Assembly: GCF_900107175.1 (NCBI RefSeq)
Contig: NZ_FNOZ01000003.1
Coordinates: 1-64,000, forward strand
DNA: 64,000 bases
Reading direction: 5' to 3'
DNA from: Modestobacter sp. DSM 44400
GTDB taxonomy: Bacteria; Actinomycetota; Actinomycetes; Mycobacteriales; Geodermatophilaceae
A program made the translations under genes and the position numbers. The notes under the pieces are model-generated. The model saw nothing but the letters and a program-made list of their open reading frames with translations, was not told the origin of the DNA and made no database searches. Shown here piece by piece: positions 40,683 to 50,148 of this stretch. Each line of letters begins with the position of its first letter. The first letter of the stretch is position 1.

Positions 40683-41294
40683 TCAGCTCACCGAGCGGGC
40701 GTAGACGACGACGTTGTCCCGGTAGCTGCGGCGACTGGTGTCGAACGTGCCACCGCAGGTGATTAGGCGCAGTTCGGGTCCGGTCGTGGGCCCGTAGACC
40801 TCGTCGGTGGCGAAGTCGTCCTTGGGATACTGGGCGACCCGGGTGACCCGGAAGTCCACCGTCCGGCCGTCGCTGCGGATGACCTGGACGGCGTCCCCGA
40901 CGGTGAGCTCCTCCAGCCGGTAGAAGACCGCCGGACCGGTGTAGTCGTCGACGTGCCCGGCGATCACCGCCGGCCCCACGTCCCCGGGCACCGTGCCGGC
41001 GCTGTACCAGCCGGCCTGGGCGAAGTCGGCGGGCGGGACGAGTGCACCGGCCGCATCGACCCCCAGCGAGGCCAGGCTGCTGTCCACGCCGATGGCGGGG
41101 ATGCGCACCTGCTGCGGCGTCGCGGCGGCCGGCGCCGGCGCCGGTCCGGACAGCACCGGCGCCGGCGGCGCCACGATCGTGCTGGCGACCGGTTCGGCCG
41201 TTGGGGCGGCCGGCCCGTCCGGTGACAACAGCAGCGCCAGCGCCCCGGCTCCCAATGCCACGACGGTCGCTGCCCACCGCAGCCGGGACAGCAC
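40683..41294 (-). CDS. Class F sortase
   Basis: 203 residues from GTG 41294. N-terminal signal anchor (WAATVVALGAGALALLL), a Pro/Ala linker, then the sortase barrel. Active-site residues His114 (AGHVDDY), Cys180 (LITCGG, the TLxTC motif) and the following Arg in SRRSYRDN are in place. Class F enzymes cleave sorting signals and attach proteins to the wall, although their targets in actinobacteria are poorly known. The upstream gene encodes an exported DUF4397 protein with a C-terminal helix and basic tail, a likely partner or substrate. Confidence 0.88.
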   Translation of the reverse strand: MLSRLRWAATVVALGAGALALLLSPDGPAAPTAEPVASTIVAPPAPVLSGPAPAPAAATPQQVRIPAIGVDSSLASLGVDAAGALVPPADFAQAGWYSAGTVPGDVGPAVIAGHVDDYTGPAVFYRLEELTVGDAVQVIRSDGRTVDFRVTRVAQYPKDDFATDEVYGPTTGPELRLITCGGTFDTSRRSYRDNVVVYARSVS

Positions 41295-41332
41295 CAGGCT
41301 GTGGCGGCGATGCCGACCCCCGGTGACCAGGG

Positions 41333-42193
41333 TCAGGAGGCGGCGTGCCGCGGGTCGCGGCGGCGCCGGGAGAGCCGGGGCAAGGCGGTGACCAGGAGCG
41401 CCGCCACCGCCAGGGCGGCCAGCGCGACCAGCGGCAGGGGGTTGGCCCCGTCCGCTGCGGTGCCGCCGGCACCGGTCTCCACGCCACCGGCCGGGACGAC
41501 GCCCGGGCTGGCGGCGTCCAGCGCCGTCTGCACGGTGACCCCGCCGCCGTTGCCGTTGAGCACCAGCACCGTGTAGACCGAGCCGGCGCCCAGGTCGACC
41601 GGCAGGTCGGCATCAGGCCCGGAGGTGGCGACCGACAGGGTGCCCGGCCCGCCGGGGACGTCGACGTACTCGGTGTTCTTGGCGAAGTCCAGGCCGCGGG
41701 CCAGCGTGCTCGCGTCGCCGAGGGACAGGTCGAGAGGCGACCCGGCGGAGGCCGCGTTGATCACCCGGGCGCGGGCTTGGCCAGCCGGCGGCAGGGTGAG
41801 GTCGTCGGTCAGCACGGCGAAGCCGAGTTCGGCGAAGTAACCGACCCCCGCGATCGTCGTCGCGGTGCCCGCGTCGAGCGTGACGGTGACGCCGAGGACC
41901 GGCGGGCTCTCCGGGTCGGCGCCCGCCGCCCGTGCGCTGACGGTGTAGGTGCCGGCCGGCACGGTCTGGTAGCCCGAGACGTCCCCGTAGGAGACCGCCT
42001 TCAGCACCACCTTCACGTCCGGGTCCGACACCGAGGCGATGTAGGCATCGACGGAGGGGGTGTCGGGCGACAGGTGCATCATCCGGACGAGCGCGGTGCC
42101 CGGCGCCGGGATGGCGCCGGCGGCCGGTGCTCCCAGCACGGTGAGTCCGGCGACGAGCAGGGCGAGCAGGGCCGCTCGGGTGAACCGGGCCAT
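41333..42193 (-). CDS. DUF4397 surface protein with C-terminal anchor
   Basis: 286 residues from ATG 42193 (GGAGG upstream). Signal peptide ALLALLVAGLTVLGAPAAGA is followed by two DUF4397 beta domains (VRMMHLSPDTPSVDAYIA; ARARVINAASAGSPLDLSLG). A Gly/Ala linker, one C-terminal helix (LPLVALAALAVAALLVTAL) and the basic tail PRLSRRRRDP end it, which is the layout of a sortase-processed or membrane-held surface protein. The last residues before the helix are ANPLPL rather than LPxTG. The class F sortase gene lies 38 bp downstream on the same strand. Function of DUF4397 is unknown. Confidence 0.8.
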   Translation of the reverse strand: MARFTRAALLALLVAGLTVLGAPAAGAIPAPGTALVRMMHLSPDTPSVDAYIASVSDPDVKVVLKAVSYGDVSGYQTVPAGTYTVSARAAGADPESPPVLGVTVTLDAGTATTIAGVGYFAELGFAVLTDDLTLPPAGQARARVINAASAGSPLDLSLGDASTLARGLDFAKNTEYVDVPGGPGTLSVATSGPDADLPVDLGAGSVYTVLVLNGNGGGVTVQTALDAASPGVVPAGGVETGAGGTAADGANPLPLVALAALAVAALLVTALPRLSRRRRDPRHAAS

Positions 42194-42330
42194 GAGGGGT
42201 GCCTCCAGATGCGCTCGAGACGAGCGACGTGCCCGGCACGGGGTGCCGGTGTTGCACTGCGGGGTCGGACGGTGACAGGACCAGCTGTACCTCATGCCGG
42301 CCGGCGGCGCATCCCGGGCCCGGCGTGGCG

Positions 42331-44370
42331 TCATCCGACGCCCGCCCGGGTGAGGACCGCGTCGGGGTCGGGCACATAGCCGTAGCCGACGAGCAGCCCC
42401 CCGGGCACGCGGCGGACGACATCCGGAGTGTATGGCGGACGCTGGGCCCGCAGCAGGGCCCGCACGCGGTCGGTCTGCGCCGCGTCGGCGTCCAGCCGGA
42501 CGCCGCCCACGCTCTCGATCACCGCCTGCCGGACCAGCGTCCAGTCGTGCTCGGCCGGCACGGCGGGGAGGCCGGCCAGCCCGATGCCGGACTGCGCTCC
42601 AATACCGGCGAGCAGGGACAGCAGACGCGGGTCGAGGTCCCCGCGGGCCAACCGGTCGGTGACCTGCTCGTCGGCCACGGTCTCCGGGTTGGCCGCGAGG
42701 GCCTGCCCGAGCACCTGGCGGCGCTCAAGCTCCTCGGCGGTGGGCGGAACCGGCCGGGGGGTGATGACGGTGAGCGCGGGCAGGCCGTCCGCGGCGTCGA
42801 ACCGGGCGACGGGGGCGCCGTGCCGGGACGGGTTGCCGGACACGACGCGCAGCACGACGGGACTCGGTCCGGTGGCCGGCACGGGCACGTCGGCGCCGGC
42901 GGTCACCGCCTGCGGGTCCGCCCCGGCGTGCAGCAGCTCCGCGGAGGTCTTCTCGCCGACGGACAGCCGGCCGTCCTGGGACAGCTGCGCTCCGGCCCAG
43001 GTGAGCAGGTCGTCGCGGGCCGCGGCCCCGAAGTCGCTGCGGTCGGCCGTCGCCAGACCCACGCCGGCGGCGACGACCGACGCGGCTACCGCTCCGGCGG
43101 CGACCAGCCGGAGGGCCCGGGCCGGGCCGCGCCGGGTGCCGACGAGGGAGCGGGCGGCGCGCTCCAGCAGCGCGCCGAGCAGCACGGCCGCCAGCGGCAG
43201 GCACAGCAGGAGGGCCGGCAGCCGGCCGGACGGCGGTGCGACCGCGAGCAGCGTCGTCGCCACCAGGGCGACCGCGGGGCCGCGCAGCGCGGGCAGCGCC
43301 CACAGCGCCAGCAGGCCGACTCCCAGCAGCACGGCACTGACGCCCATCAGGCCGGCCGCGCCGGTGGACCAGCGGGCGGGATCCTCGACGTCGGGGTCTC
43401 AGCGGGGGAGCAGCAGCCGGACGCCGACGGCTGCCACGGCCAACACGGCCGCAACCCCGACGCGGAGCGGCGCCGGCCACCCGGGGCGCACCCGCCCGGT
43501 CAGCACCGCGCCGGCCAGGCCGGTGGTGAGCAGCAGCAGGGCGTCGGGGGCCAGCAGGACGGCGAGCAGGACGGCGATCGCGGCCACGGTCCAAGTGGCC
43601 GGAGCGGAACGCCGGGCGAGGGCCAGCCGGCAGGCCAGCAGCGCCCAGTCGACGGCGAATGCCGCCGGCGCGCTGACGGCGTGCGCGGGCACCAGCAGTG
43701 GCACCGCGCCGAAGGCGAGCACGGCGGCGGCTGCCGCCGGATCGCCCAACCCCAGCCGCCGGCTGGTCCGCCAGACCAGCAGGGCCGACACGACCAGAAG
43801 CACCAGCAGCATCTCCCGGCCGGCCCCGGTCAGGGTGTCATGCCGGGAGAAGGCGCGGGTGACCGTCGCGTAGACGGCGGTGTGCACCGCAGCGAGCCCG
43901 TCCGGGGAGAGCAGCGAGACGGCGGTGCCCCCGCGCAGCAGCCGGAAGGCGGGGTCGGTCAGGGCGCCGTCGTCGGGCAGGGGCAGGCCCCCGAGGGTGC
44001 GTGCACCGGCCAGCGCGACGGCGACGACCGCGGCCAGCGGCCAGAGGGCGTCAGCGCCGATCCGGGGCAGCCGGCTCCCGCCGGCACGGTGCCGGGGTCG
44101 CGGTCCAGCGGACGGCGACAGGTCGGCGACGGAGGGGGCGTCCGGCTTGGGCTCGGGCTCCGGCTGGGCGTGCCGGGGCGTGTACTGCGGGAGGCCGGGC
44201 GGGAGAGGGTCGGGTCCAGCGGTGGAGGCGGTCACCCCGGCCCTCGGGTCAGGCACGGCGCGGCTCCCCCCGGCACACCGAGCGGCTGCGGCGTCCAGCG
44301 CTCGGTCAGTCCTCGCGGTGCGGCATGGCCCCGGGCCGGTACCGGGGGTGGTGACGTCCGACCCTGGCAC
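42331..44370 (-). pseudogene. Large membrane protein gene split by an in-frame TGA
   Basis: Two open stretches, 44370-43399 and 43347-42331, lie in the same frame and are separated only by TGA at 43399-43401 and 17 open codons. Together they would encode about 680 residues: a Pro-rich N-terminus, a run of hydrophobic helices resembling polyprenol-sugar-dependent membrane glycosyltransferases (AVYATVTRAFSRHDTLTG, LLVVSALLVWRTSRRLGLG), further helices after the stop (GVSAVLLGVGLLALWALPAL), then an extracytoplasmic domain (LLTWAGAQLSQDGRLSVGE). Downstream translation could begin at ATG 43347. I do not recognise a named family. A point mutation, error or readthrough are all possible. Start of the first half uncertain. 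Confidence 0.55.
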
Positions 44371-44418
44371 GGTCGCCGCCCAGCGGCCACCGGGAGGCCG
44401 GCGGGGCTCAGACTGCGG

Positions 44419-45705
44419 TCAGCGCCGTCCCGGGCGCTGGCCGGCCGGCGCGACCGGCTGCTCCGTGGTCGCCGGCTGGCCGGTGGTCGCTGCCTGGGGG
44501 TTGACCGCGGGCATCGTCCGGGTCGCCGGATCGGAGTCCGGGACCGGAGGGGTCTGCCGGGGCGCCGGCTGCGGGCGGGACGGCGGGCTCGGGCGGCCCT
44601 GTTGCTGCGTCGGTCCGGCGGCCTGGGTCGGGGCCGGGCTGGCCTCGGGGGTGGCCTGTGCCGGTGGAGCGACGCCGGCCGCCGTGGCGCCGGTGGCGGC
44701 CGGGGCCGGACGCGGCGCGGTTGGCGCGGCGGCCTCCGCCGCCGGCTGCTGGGTGGGTACCGGGCGCACGACCTGCGTCTGCTCGGCCGGTGCGGCCTGC
44801 TGCGGGGGAGCCGCCTGCGGCGCTTGCTGCTGGGGCGCTGCCTGCTGCGGTGCCCGCGCCGGTGCCGGCTGGTCGGAGAGGTCGGGGAACTCGGACAGCA
44901 GCTGCCGGACCTCGGCCAGGCGCCGGGTCAGGTCGTCACGGGCGGCCCGGATGCCCATCGCAGACGCCTCTGCCTCGGCGACCATCCGGCGGGCGTGCTC
45001 CTCGGCCGCGGCGACGCGCTGCTGGGCCGCCGCGATCGAGGCCTGCTCGCGCTCGGCCTCCACCCGCGCGGTCTCCGTCCGGCGCGCGCGCTGGGCGAGT
45101 TCGAAGTCCTCCTCGACCTTGGCCCGCCGGGCCTGGGAGTCGGCGTCGAGTTTCGCGACGCGCTCCTGTGCCTTCTGCACCAGCTCGTCGGCGCGGGCCT
45201 GCGCCTTGGCCGACACCTGCTCGGCGTGCTGGCGCGCCTCGGTGACGACCCGCTCGGCCTCGGCCCGGCTGGCGGCCTGGCGCTCGCCGAGGGCGCGCTC
45301 CTCGCCGGCGACCCGCTCGCGGACGCCCTCGGCCTCGGCGGCTACGGCCTGCCGGAGCGCGGCGGCCTGCTCCCCGGCGACCCGGCGGATCTCCCCGGCC
45401 TCCTCCTCGGCCAGCCGGAGCATGTTGGAGATGCGCTCGCCCATGTTCTCGAACGTGGGGGCACCGGCGGTGGCAGCGCGGCGGCGCAGCGCCTCGTTGT
45501 CGCTCTGCAGCGCCTGGAGCTGGGCGGCCTGGTCGCTGGCGCGGGCCGTGGCGGCATCCCGCTCGGCCACGGCGACCCGCATCTCCGCCTCGATCGTCTC
45601 GATCGTCCCGTCAACCTGGCGGGGGTCGTAGCCGCCCCGGCGCACCGTGGCGAAGTCGTACCCGGCGTCCCGGGGGGCGAGCAGGTCGTCGCGGGGGTCG
45701 CTCAT
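44419..45705 (-). CDS. Scy/FilP-like coiled-coil polar growth protein
   Basis: 428 residues from ATG 45705 (GAGG 9 nt upstream; the alternative ATG at 45714 has no spacing for it). A short DivIVA-like start (YDFATVRRGGYDPRQVDGTI) leads into about 230 residues of coiled coil rich in Ala, Glu and Arg, then a long Pro/Gln/Ala disordered tail. In Streptomyces, FilP and Scy, which organise the polarisome with DivIVA, are encoded beside the epimerase-thiolase-meaB genes. The same neighbours occur here. Family placement by synteny and architecture. Confidence 0.7.
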   Translation of the reverse strand: MSDPRDDLLAPRDAGYDFATVRRGGYDPRQVDGTIETIEAEMRVAVAERDAATARASDQAAQLQALQSDNEALRRRAATAGAPTFENMGERISNMLRLAEEEAGEIRRVAGEQAAALRQAVAAEAEGVRERVAGEERALGERQAASRAEAERVVTEARQHAEQVSAKAQARADELVQKAQERVAKLDADSQARRAKVEEDFELAQRARRTETARVEAEREQASIAAAQQRVAAAEEHARRMVAEAEASAMGIRAARDDLTRRLAEVRQLLSEFPDLSDQPAPARAPQQAAPQQQAPQAAPPQQAAPAEQTQVVRPVPTQQPAAEAAAPTAPRPAPAATGATAAGVAPPAQATPEASPAPTQAAGPTQQQGRPSPPSRPQPAPRQTPPVPDSDPATRTMPAVNPQAATTGQPATTEQPVAPAGQRPGRR

Positions 45706-45820
45706 GGTGTCCATCCTCGCAGACGTCGAGGTGCCGGGGGATCGGTGGAGCGCCTCTCCCAGGAGATCTCCAGCCGGCCCGTCCTTGGCGTCCTCGAGCC
45801 CGCGAAGGGCTCGGGGATGA

Positions 45821-45875
45821 GGCCCCCCTGCAGGGTCCCGCCGCGAGCTTGCGAGCGGAGGGGGCAGGGGGGTCC
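45821..45875. repeat. 56-bp palindromic element, copy 3
   Basis: On the minus strand it begins GGACCCCCCTGCC 4 bp after the ccr stop. One base shorter than the other copies. Here the flanking genes run in the same direction, so its position follows the upstream stop codon rather than convergence. A further hairpin-like segment (cctcgagcccgcgaagggctcgggg) lies at 45792-45816. Confidence 0.85.
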
Positions 45876-45879
45876 TCGT

Positions 45880-47211
45880 TCAGATGTCGCGGAAGCGGTT
45901 GATCGCGGTCAGGTGGCGCTCCCGCTTGGCGACGTCCTTCACGCCCAGCCCCTCCTCGGGGGCGAGGGTCAGCACGCCGACCTTGCCCTGGTGCAGGTTG
46001 CGGTGGACGTCGCAGGCCGCCTGGCCGACGTCGTTCATCGCGTAGGTCTTGGAGAGGGTGGGGTGGATGAGCCCTCGGTCGATGAGCCGGTTGGCCTCCC
46101 AGGCCTCGCGGTAGTTGGCGAAGTGGGAGCCGATGATCCGCTTGAGGTTCATCCAGAGGTAGCGGTTGTCGTACTGGTGCAGGTAGCCGCTGGTCGAGGC
46201 GCAGGTGACGATCGTGCCGCCGCGGCGGGCGACGTAGACACTGGCGCCGAAGGTCTCCCGGCCGGGGTGCTCGAAGACGATGTCGGAGTCGTCGCCGCCG
46301 GTCAGCTCGCGGATCTTGGCGCCCAGGCGCTGCCACTCCTTGGGGTCCTGGGTGTGCTCGTCCTTCCAGAACTGGTAGCCCTCGGCCGAGCGGTCGATGA
46401 CCAGCTGCGCGCCCATCGAGCGCACGATGTCGGCCTTCTCCGGGCTGCTGACCACGCACACCGGGATCGCGCCGCCGTTGAGCGCCATCTGGGTGGCGTA
46501 GGAGCCCAGCCCGCCCGAGGCCCCCCAGATCAGGACGACGTCGCCCTGCTTCATGTTCGCGCCGTTGTGGCTGACCAGCTGCCGGTAGGCGGTGGAGTTC
46601 ACCAGCCCCGGCACCGCGGCCTCCTCCCACGTGAGGTGGGCGGGCTTGGGCATGAGCTGGTTGCTCTTGACCAGGGCGAGCTCGGCCAGGCCACCGAAGT
46701 TGGTCTCGAAGCCCCAGATCCGCTGCTGCGGGTCCATCATCGTGTCGTCGTGGCCGGCCGGGTCCTCGAGCTCCACCGACAGGCAGTGCGCCACGACCTC
46801 GTCGCCGGGCTTCCACTTGTTCACCCCGGGGCCCACCCGGAGCACGACGCCGGACAGGTCGGAGCCGACCACGTGGTAGGGCAGGTCATGCTTTCTGGTC
46901 AGATCGGAGACCTTGCCGTAGCGGGCCAGGAAGCCGAAGGTCGACACCGGCTCGAAGATCGACGTCCAGACGGTGTTGTAGTTCACCGAGGAGGCCATCA
47001 CGGCCACGATCGCCTCGCCCGGGCCGAGCTCGGGGGTGGGCACCTCCTCGACGTGCAGGGACGTGCGTGGGTCCTTGTCCTTGGTGGCCAGGCCCTCGAA
47101 CATGTCCTGCTCGTCCTTGCGCACCAGCACCGCGCGATAGGACTCCGGGACGGCCAGGCCGCCCACGGCATCGAGGTGGTCGGCGAGGATGGCGTCCTTG
47201 ATCTCGTCCAT
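45880..47211 (-). CDS. ccr: Crotonyl-CoA carboxylase/reductase
   Basis: 443 residues from ATG 47211. A zinc-less MDR-family enzyme that reductively carboxylates crotonyl-CoA with NADPH and CO2 to ethylmalonyl-CoA, the signature step of the ethylmalonyl-CoA pathway and a supplier of extender units for polyketides. Features: N-terminal extension before LHVEEVPTPELGPGEAIV, VNYNTVWTSIFEPVSTF, HVVGSDLSGVVLRVG, the NADPH loop LIWGASGGLGSYATQMA, and the C-terminal GRLIHP-type region. Length is that of true Ccr rather than of simple enoyl reductases (about 330). Confidence 0.95.
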   Translation of the reverse strand: MDEIKDAILADHLDAVGGLAVPESYRAVLVRKDEQDMFEGLATKDKDPRTSLHVEEVPTPELGPGEAIVAVMASSVNYNTVWTSIFEPVSTFGFLARYGKVSDLTRKHDLPYHVVGSDLSGVVLRVGPGVNKWKPGDEVVAHCLSVELEDPAGHDDTMMDPQQRIWGFETNFGGLAELALVKSNQLMPKPAHLTWEEAAVPGLVNSTAYRQLVSHNGANMKQGDVVLIWGASGGLGSYATQMALNGGAIPVCVVSSPEKADIVRSMGAQLVIDRSAEGYQFWKDEHTQDPKEWQRLGAKIRELTGGDDSDIVFEHPGRETFGASVYVARRGGTIVTCASTSGYLHQYDNRYLWMNLKRIIGSHFANYREAWEANRLIDRGLIHPTLSKTYAMNDVGQAACDVHRNLHQGKVGVLTLAPEEGLGVKDVAKRERHLTAINRFRDI

Positions 47212-47282
47212 GCGGGCTCCCGGGTCGTCGTTGGCTCGGAGGGTGCAGGTGCGGCAGCGCGAACGTTACTGGTGGGTAGGGA

Positions 47283-47756
47283 TCAATGCGCGACGGTGTC
47301 GGACGACGCCGGTTCGACCAGCTCGACGAGCACCCCGCCGGCGTCCTTCGGGTGGACGAAGTTGACCCGGCTGCCGGCCGTCCCGCGCCGCGGGGCGTCG
47401 TAGAGCAGCCGCAGGCCGCGCTCGCGCAAAGTCGCGCTGACCGCCTCGACGTCGGTCACCCGGAGGGCCAGCTGCTGCAGCCCGGGTCCGGAGCGGCCGA
47501 TGAACTTCGCGATCGCCGACTCGGGGGTCAGCGGGGCGAGCAGCTGGATGCGCGTCTGCCCGTCGCCGACGGCGAGCATCGCCTCGTGGACGCCCTGCTC
47601 GTCGTTGACCTCCTCGTGCACCGAGGTGATGCCGAAGACGAGTTCGTAGAAGGCGATCGCCTCCCGGAGGTCGGGCACCGCGATGCCCACGTGGTCGATG
47701 GTGGTGAACAGGTCCGCGGGCAGGCCGGTGTGCGCGTCGGTGGTCACGGTCGGCAT
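47283..47756 (-). CDS. mce: Methylmalonyl/ethylmalonyl-CoA epimerase
   Basis: 157 residues of two VOC-fold modules. Interconverts R and S forms of methylmalonyl-CoA, and in this pathway ethylmalonyl-CoA. Metal ligands are provided by TTIDHVGIAVPD (His), the Gln of RIQLLAPLTPES, the LQQLALRV segment (usually His), and the final Glu of GVLVELVEP. In the third position the usual GxHHxAxxV reads GLQQLALRV, so the metal-binding His is replaced by Gln. ATG 47756 is preferred; the upstream in-frame sequence is not family-like. Ccr lies 71 bp downstream. Confidence 0.88.
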   Translation of the reverse strand: MPTVTTDAHTGLPADLFTTIDHVGIAVPDLREAIAFYELVFGITSVHEEVNDEQGVHEAMLAVGDGQTRIQLLAPLTPESAIAKFIGRSGPGLQQLALRVTDVEAVSATLRERGLRLLYDAPRRGTAGSRVNFVHPKDAGGVLVELVEPASSDTVAH

Positions 47757-47861
47757 CCTGCCGCCACCCGGGGCGACGCACAGCGGGATGTGATCGGCTT
47801 CACGCAGCGGAGCCCGCCTTCCCATGGGTAAGGTGGGCTCCGGGCGGCGTGCGGGTGCGGC

Positions 47862-48716
47862 TCAGCGCGCCAGGAACTCCAGCAGCGCCCGGTTGAACTG
47901 CTCCGGGTGGCTGGTGTTGATGCCGTGCGGCCCGCCCTCGATGACGACGAGCTCGCTGCCGGCGATCAGTTCGTGGGAGCGCTTGCCGCTGACCTCGAAA
48001 GGCACGACGGCGTCGGAGTCGCCGTGGACCACCAGCGTCGGCACGGTCACCTTCGCCACGTCGCCGCGGAAGTCGGTCCGGCCGAAGGCCGCGATGCAGT
48101 CCAGCGTGCCCTTGGGGGAGGCCACCTCGGCCAGCCGCAGCGCGTACTGGCGCATGGGCTCGCTGACCGCGCCGGACTTCGAGTCCAGCAGACCCTTGCC
48201 GCCGGCGTTGAAGAAGTCAGCGGTGAAGCCGTCCAGGAACGCCGGCCGGTCGGTGGCCACGCCGGTCTCGAACTGCGCGATGGTGGCGTCGTCCAGGCCG
48301 CCGTCCGGGTTGTCCTCGCTCTTGTAGAGGTAGGGCGGGACGGCGGAGGCGAGCACCGCCTTGGCGATCCGGGTGGTGCCGTACGTGCCGATGTAGCGGA
48401 CCACTTCACCGCCGCCCATGGAGAAGCCCACGAGGGTCACCCCGGTGAGGTCCAGCTGGGTGAGCAGGGCATCGAGGTCGGCGGCGAAGGTGTCGTAGTC
48501 GTAGCCGGCCCACGGTTGGCTGCTCTGGCCGAAGCCCCGCCGGTCGTAGGTGATGACCCGGTGGCCGGCCTCGACGAGCGCGGGGACCTGGGCCTCCCAG
48601 GAGCGGCCGGACAGCGGCCAGCCGTGGATGAGGACGACGGGGCTGCCGGTGCCCTGGTCGGTGTAGTGCAACTCGACGGGGTGGCCGTTCTCCGTGCCGA
48701 CGGTCAGTTGGGGCAT
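47862..48716 (-). CDS. Alpha/beta hydrolase (non-heme haloperoxidase-like)
   Basis: 284 residues from ATG 48716 with an excellent TGGAGGA site. Catalytic triad: nucleophile Ser99 in LVGFSMGGGEV, Asp in VVHGDSDAVVPF, His in EGGPHGI. Oxyanion hole LIHGWPLSGRSW and YDRRGFGQSS are typical of the chloroperoxidase/arylesterase subgroup with cofactor-free perhydrolase activity in vitro. The natural substrate is unknown. Divergent from the thiolase gene across a 226-bp spacer that holds no other gene. Confidence 0.88.
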   Translation of the reverse strand: MPQLTVGTENGHPVELHYTDQGTGSPVVLIHGWPLSGRSWEAQVPALVEAGHRVITYDRRGFGQSSQPWAGYDYDTFAADLDALLTQLDLTGVTLVGFSMGGGEVVRYIGTYGTTRIAKAVLASAVPPYLYKSEDNPDGGLDDATIAQFETGVATDRPAFLDGFTADFFNAGGKGLLDSKSGAVSEPMRQYALRLAEVASPKGTLDCIAAFGRTDFRGDVAKVTVPTLVVHGDSDAVVPFEVSGKRSHELIAGSELVVIEGGPHGINTSHPEQFNRALLEFLAR

Positions 48717-48942
48717 GGATTCCTCCAGTGCGGGGTTGATTATTGGTGATGTCCTACCCGGTCGTGCGCCATGTATTCGGTCGGGCGTCCCAGGCGGTTC
48801 GACCCCGTGACGTCGGTCACCAGGGCTTCGGGCCGGCGGTCCTCGTCCTATCCTGAGGGCAGCCCGAGGCGCCGCCGGTGCCTGCGCGCTGTCACGCGAA
48901 GCGGCCGCCAACGGCGGCGGCCGGAGCCACTGGAGGCCTCCC

Positions 48943-50148
48943 ATGAGCCAGCCCGCACAGCCCCGATCGGTCATCGTCAGCGGCGCACGCACCCCTATGG
49001 GGCGCCTGCTCGGCTCGCTGAAGGACTTCTCCGCCGCCGACCTCGGCGGGTTCGCGATCAAGGCGGCCCTGGAGCGTGCCGGTATTTCCGGCGACCAGGT
49101 CGACTACGTGATCATGGGCCACGTCATCCAGGCCGGCGCCGGCCAGAACCCGGCCCGTCCGGCCGCGGTCGCCGGTGGCATCCCGATGACCGTGCCCTCG
49201 TTCACCCTCAATAAGGTCTGCCTGTCCGGCATCGACGCCATCGCGTTGGCCGACCAGCTGATCCGGGCCGGCGAGTTCGACGTCGTCGTGGCCGGTGGCA
49301 TGGAGTCGATGACGCAGGCCCCGCACCTGCTCACCAACTCCCGCACCGGCACCAAGTACGGCGACACGACGCTCGTCGACTCGATGGCCCAGGACGGGCT
49401 GACCGACACCTTCGACCAGGTCGCCATGGGCGCGCTGACCGAGGAGGCCAACTCTCGGTACGGGCTGACCCGCGAGGAGCAGGACGCCTTCGCCGCCGGC
49501 AGCCACCAGAAGGCGGCCGCGGCGCAGAAGAACGGCCTGTTCGACGACGAGATCACCCCCGTGCTGATCCCGCAGCGCAAGGGCGACCCGATCGAGTTGC
49601 GCGAGGACGAGGGGATCCGCGCCGACACCACGGTCGAGAGCCTGGCCAAGCTGAAGCCGGCGTTCGCCAAGGACGGCACCATCACCGCGGCCTCGGCCTC
49701 GCAGATCTCCGACGGGGCCTGCGCCGTCGTCGTCATGTCCGCGGCCAAGGCCGCAGAGCTTGGCCTGACCCCGCTGGCGGAGATCGGCGCGCACGGTGTC
49801 GTGGCCGGGCCCGACGCGACGCTGCAGCAGCAGCCGTCCCGGGCGGTCGCCAAGGCCTGCGCCCGCGAGGGGATCGACCCGGCGTCCCTGGATCTCGTCG
49901 AGCTGAACGAAGCCTTCGCCGCCGTCGGCATCGTCTCCACCCGCGAGCTCGGCATCGACCCGGAGAAGGTCAACGTCAACGGTGGGGCGATCGCGCTGGG
50001 CCACCCGGTGGGGATGAGCGGTGCCCGGATCGTGCTGCACCTGGCCCTCGAGCTCGGCCGCCGCGGCGGCGGTGTCGGCGCGGCCGCCCTGTGCGGCGGC
50101 GGTGGGCAGGGCGACGCCCTGGTGCTACACGTGCCCGCGCGGGCGTGA
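48943..50148 (+). CDS. Acetyl-CoA C-acetyltransferase
   Basis: 401-residue biosynthetic-type thiolase condensing two acetyl-CoA to acetoacetyl-CoA. Nucleophile Cys93 in LNKVCLSGI, His in LNEAFAAVG, His in [12 protein letters not shown], and second Cys in ALCGGGGQG. First enzyme of the ethylmalonyl-CoA route, supplying the dehydrogenase at 38480. ATG 48943 follows TGGAGG. Its stop overlaps the meaB start, matching the order epimerase-thiolase-meaB known from Streptomyces. Confidence 0.95.
   Translation: MSQPAQPRSVIVSGARTPMGRLLGSLKDFSAADLGGFAIKAALERAGISGDQVDYVIMGHVIQAGAGQNPARPAAVAGGIPMTVPSFTLNKVCLSGIDAIALADQLIRAGEFDVVVAGGMESMTQAPHLLTNSRTGTKYGDTTLVDSMAQDGLTDTFDQVAMGALTEEANSRYGLTREEQDAFAAGSHQKAAAAQKNGLFDDEITPVLIPQRKGDPIELREDEGIRADTTVESLAKLKPAFAKDGTITAASASQISDGACAVVVMSAAKAAELGLTPLAEIGAHGVVAGPDATLQQQPSRAVAKACAREGIDPASLDLVELNEAFAAVGIVSTRELGIDPEKVNVNGGAIALGHPVGMSGARIVLHLALELGRRGGGVGAAALCGGGGQGDALVLHVPARA

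Noticed and set aside
42199-47403. 1734-codon plus-strand frame
   Set aside because: Antisense to the DUF4397, membrane, coiled-coil and ccr genes, all of which have family-level support on the minus strand.
48771-49214. Plus-strand frame overlapping the thiolase start
   Set aside because: Most of it lies inside the thiolase gene in a different frame, and its product has no recognisable domain.
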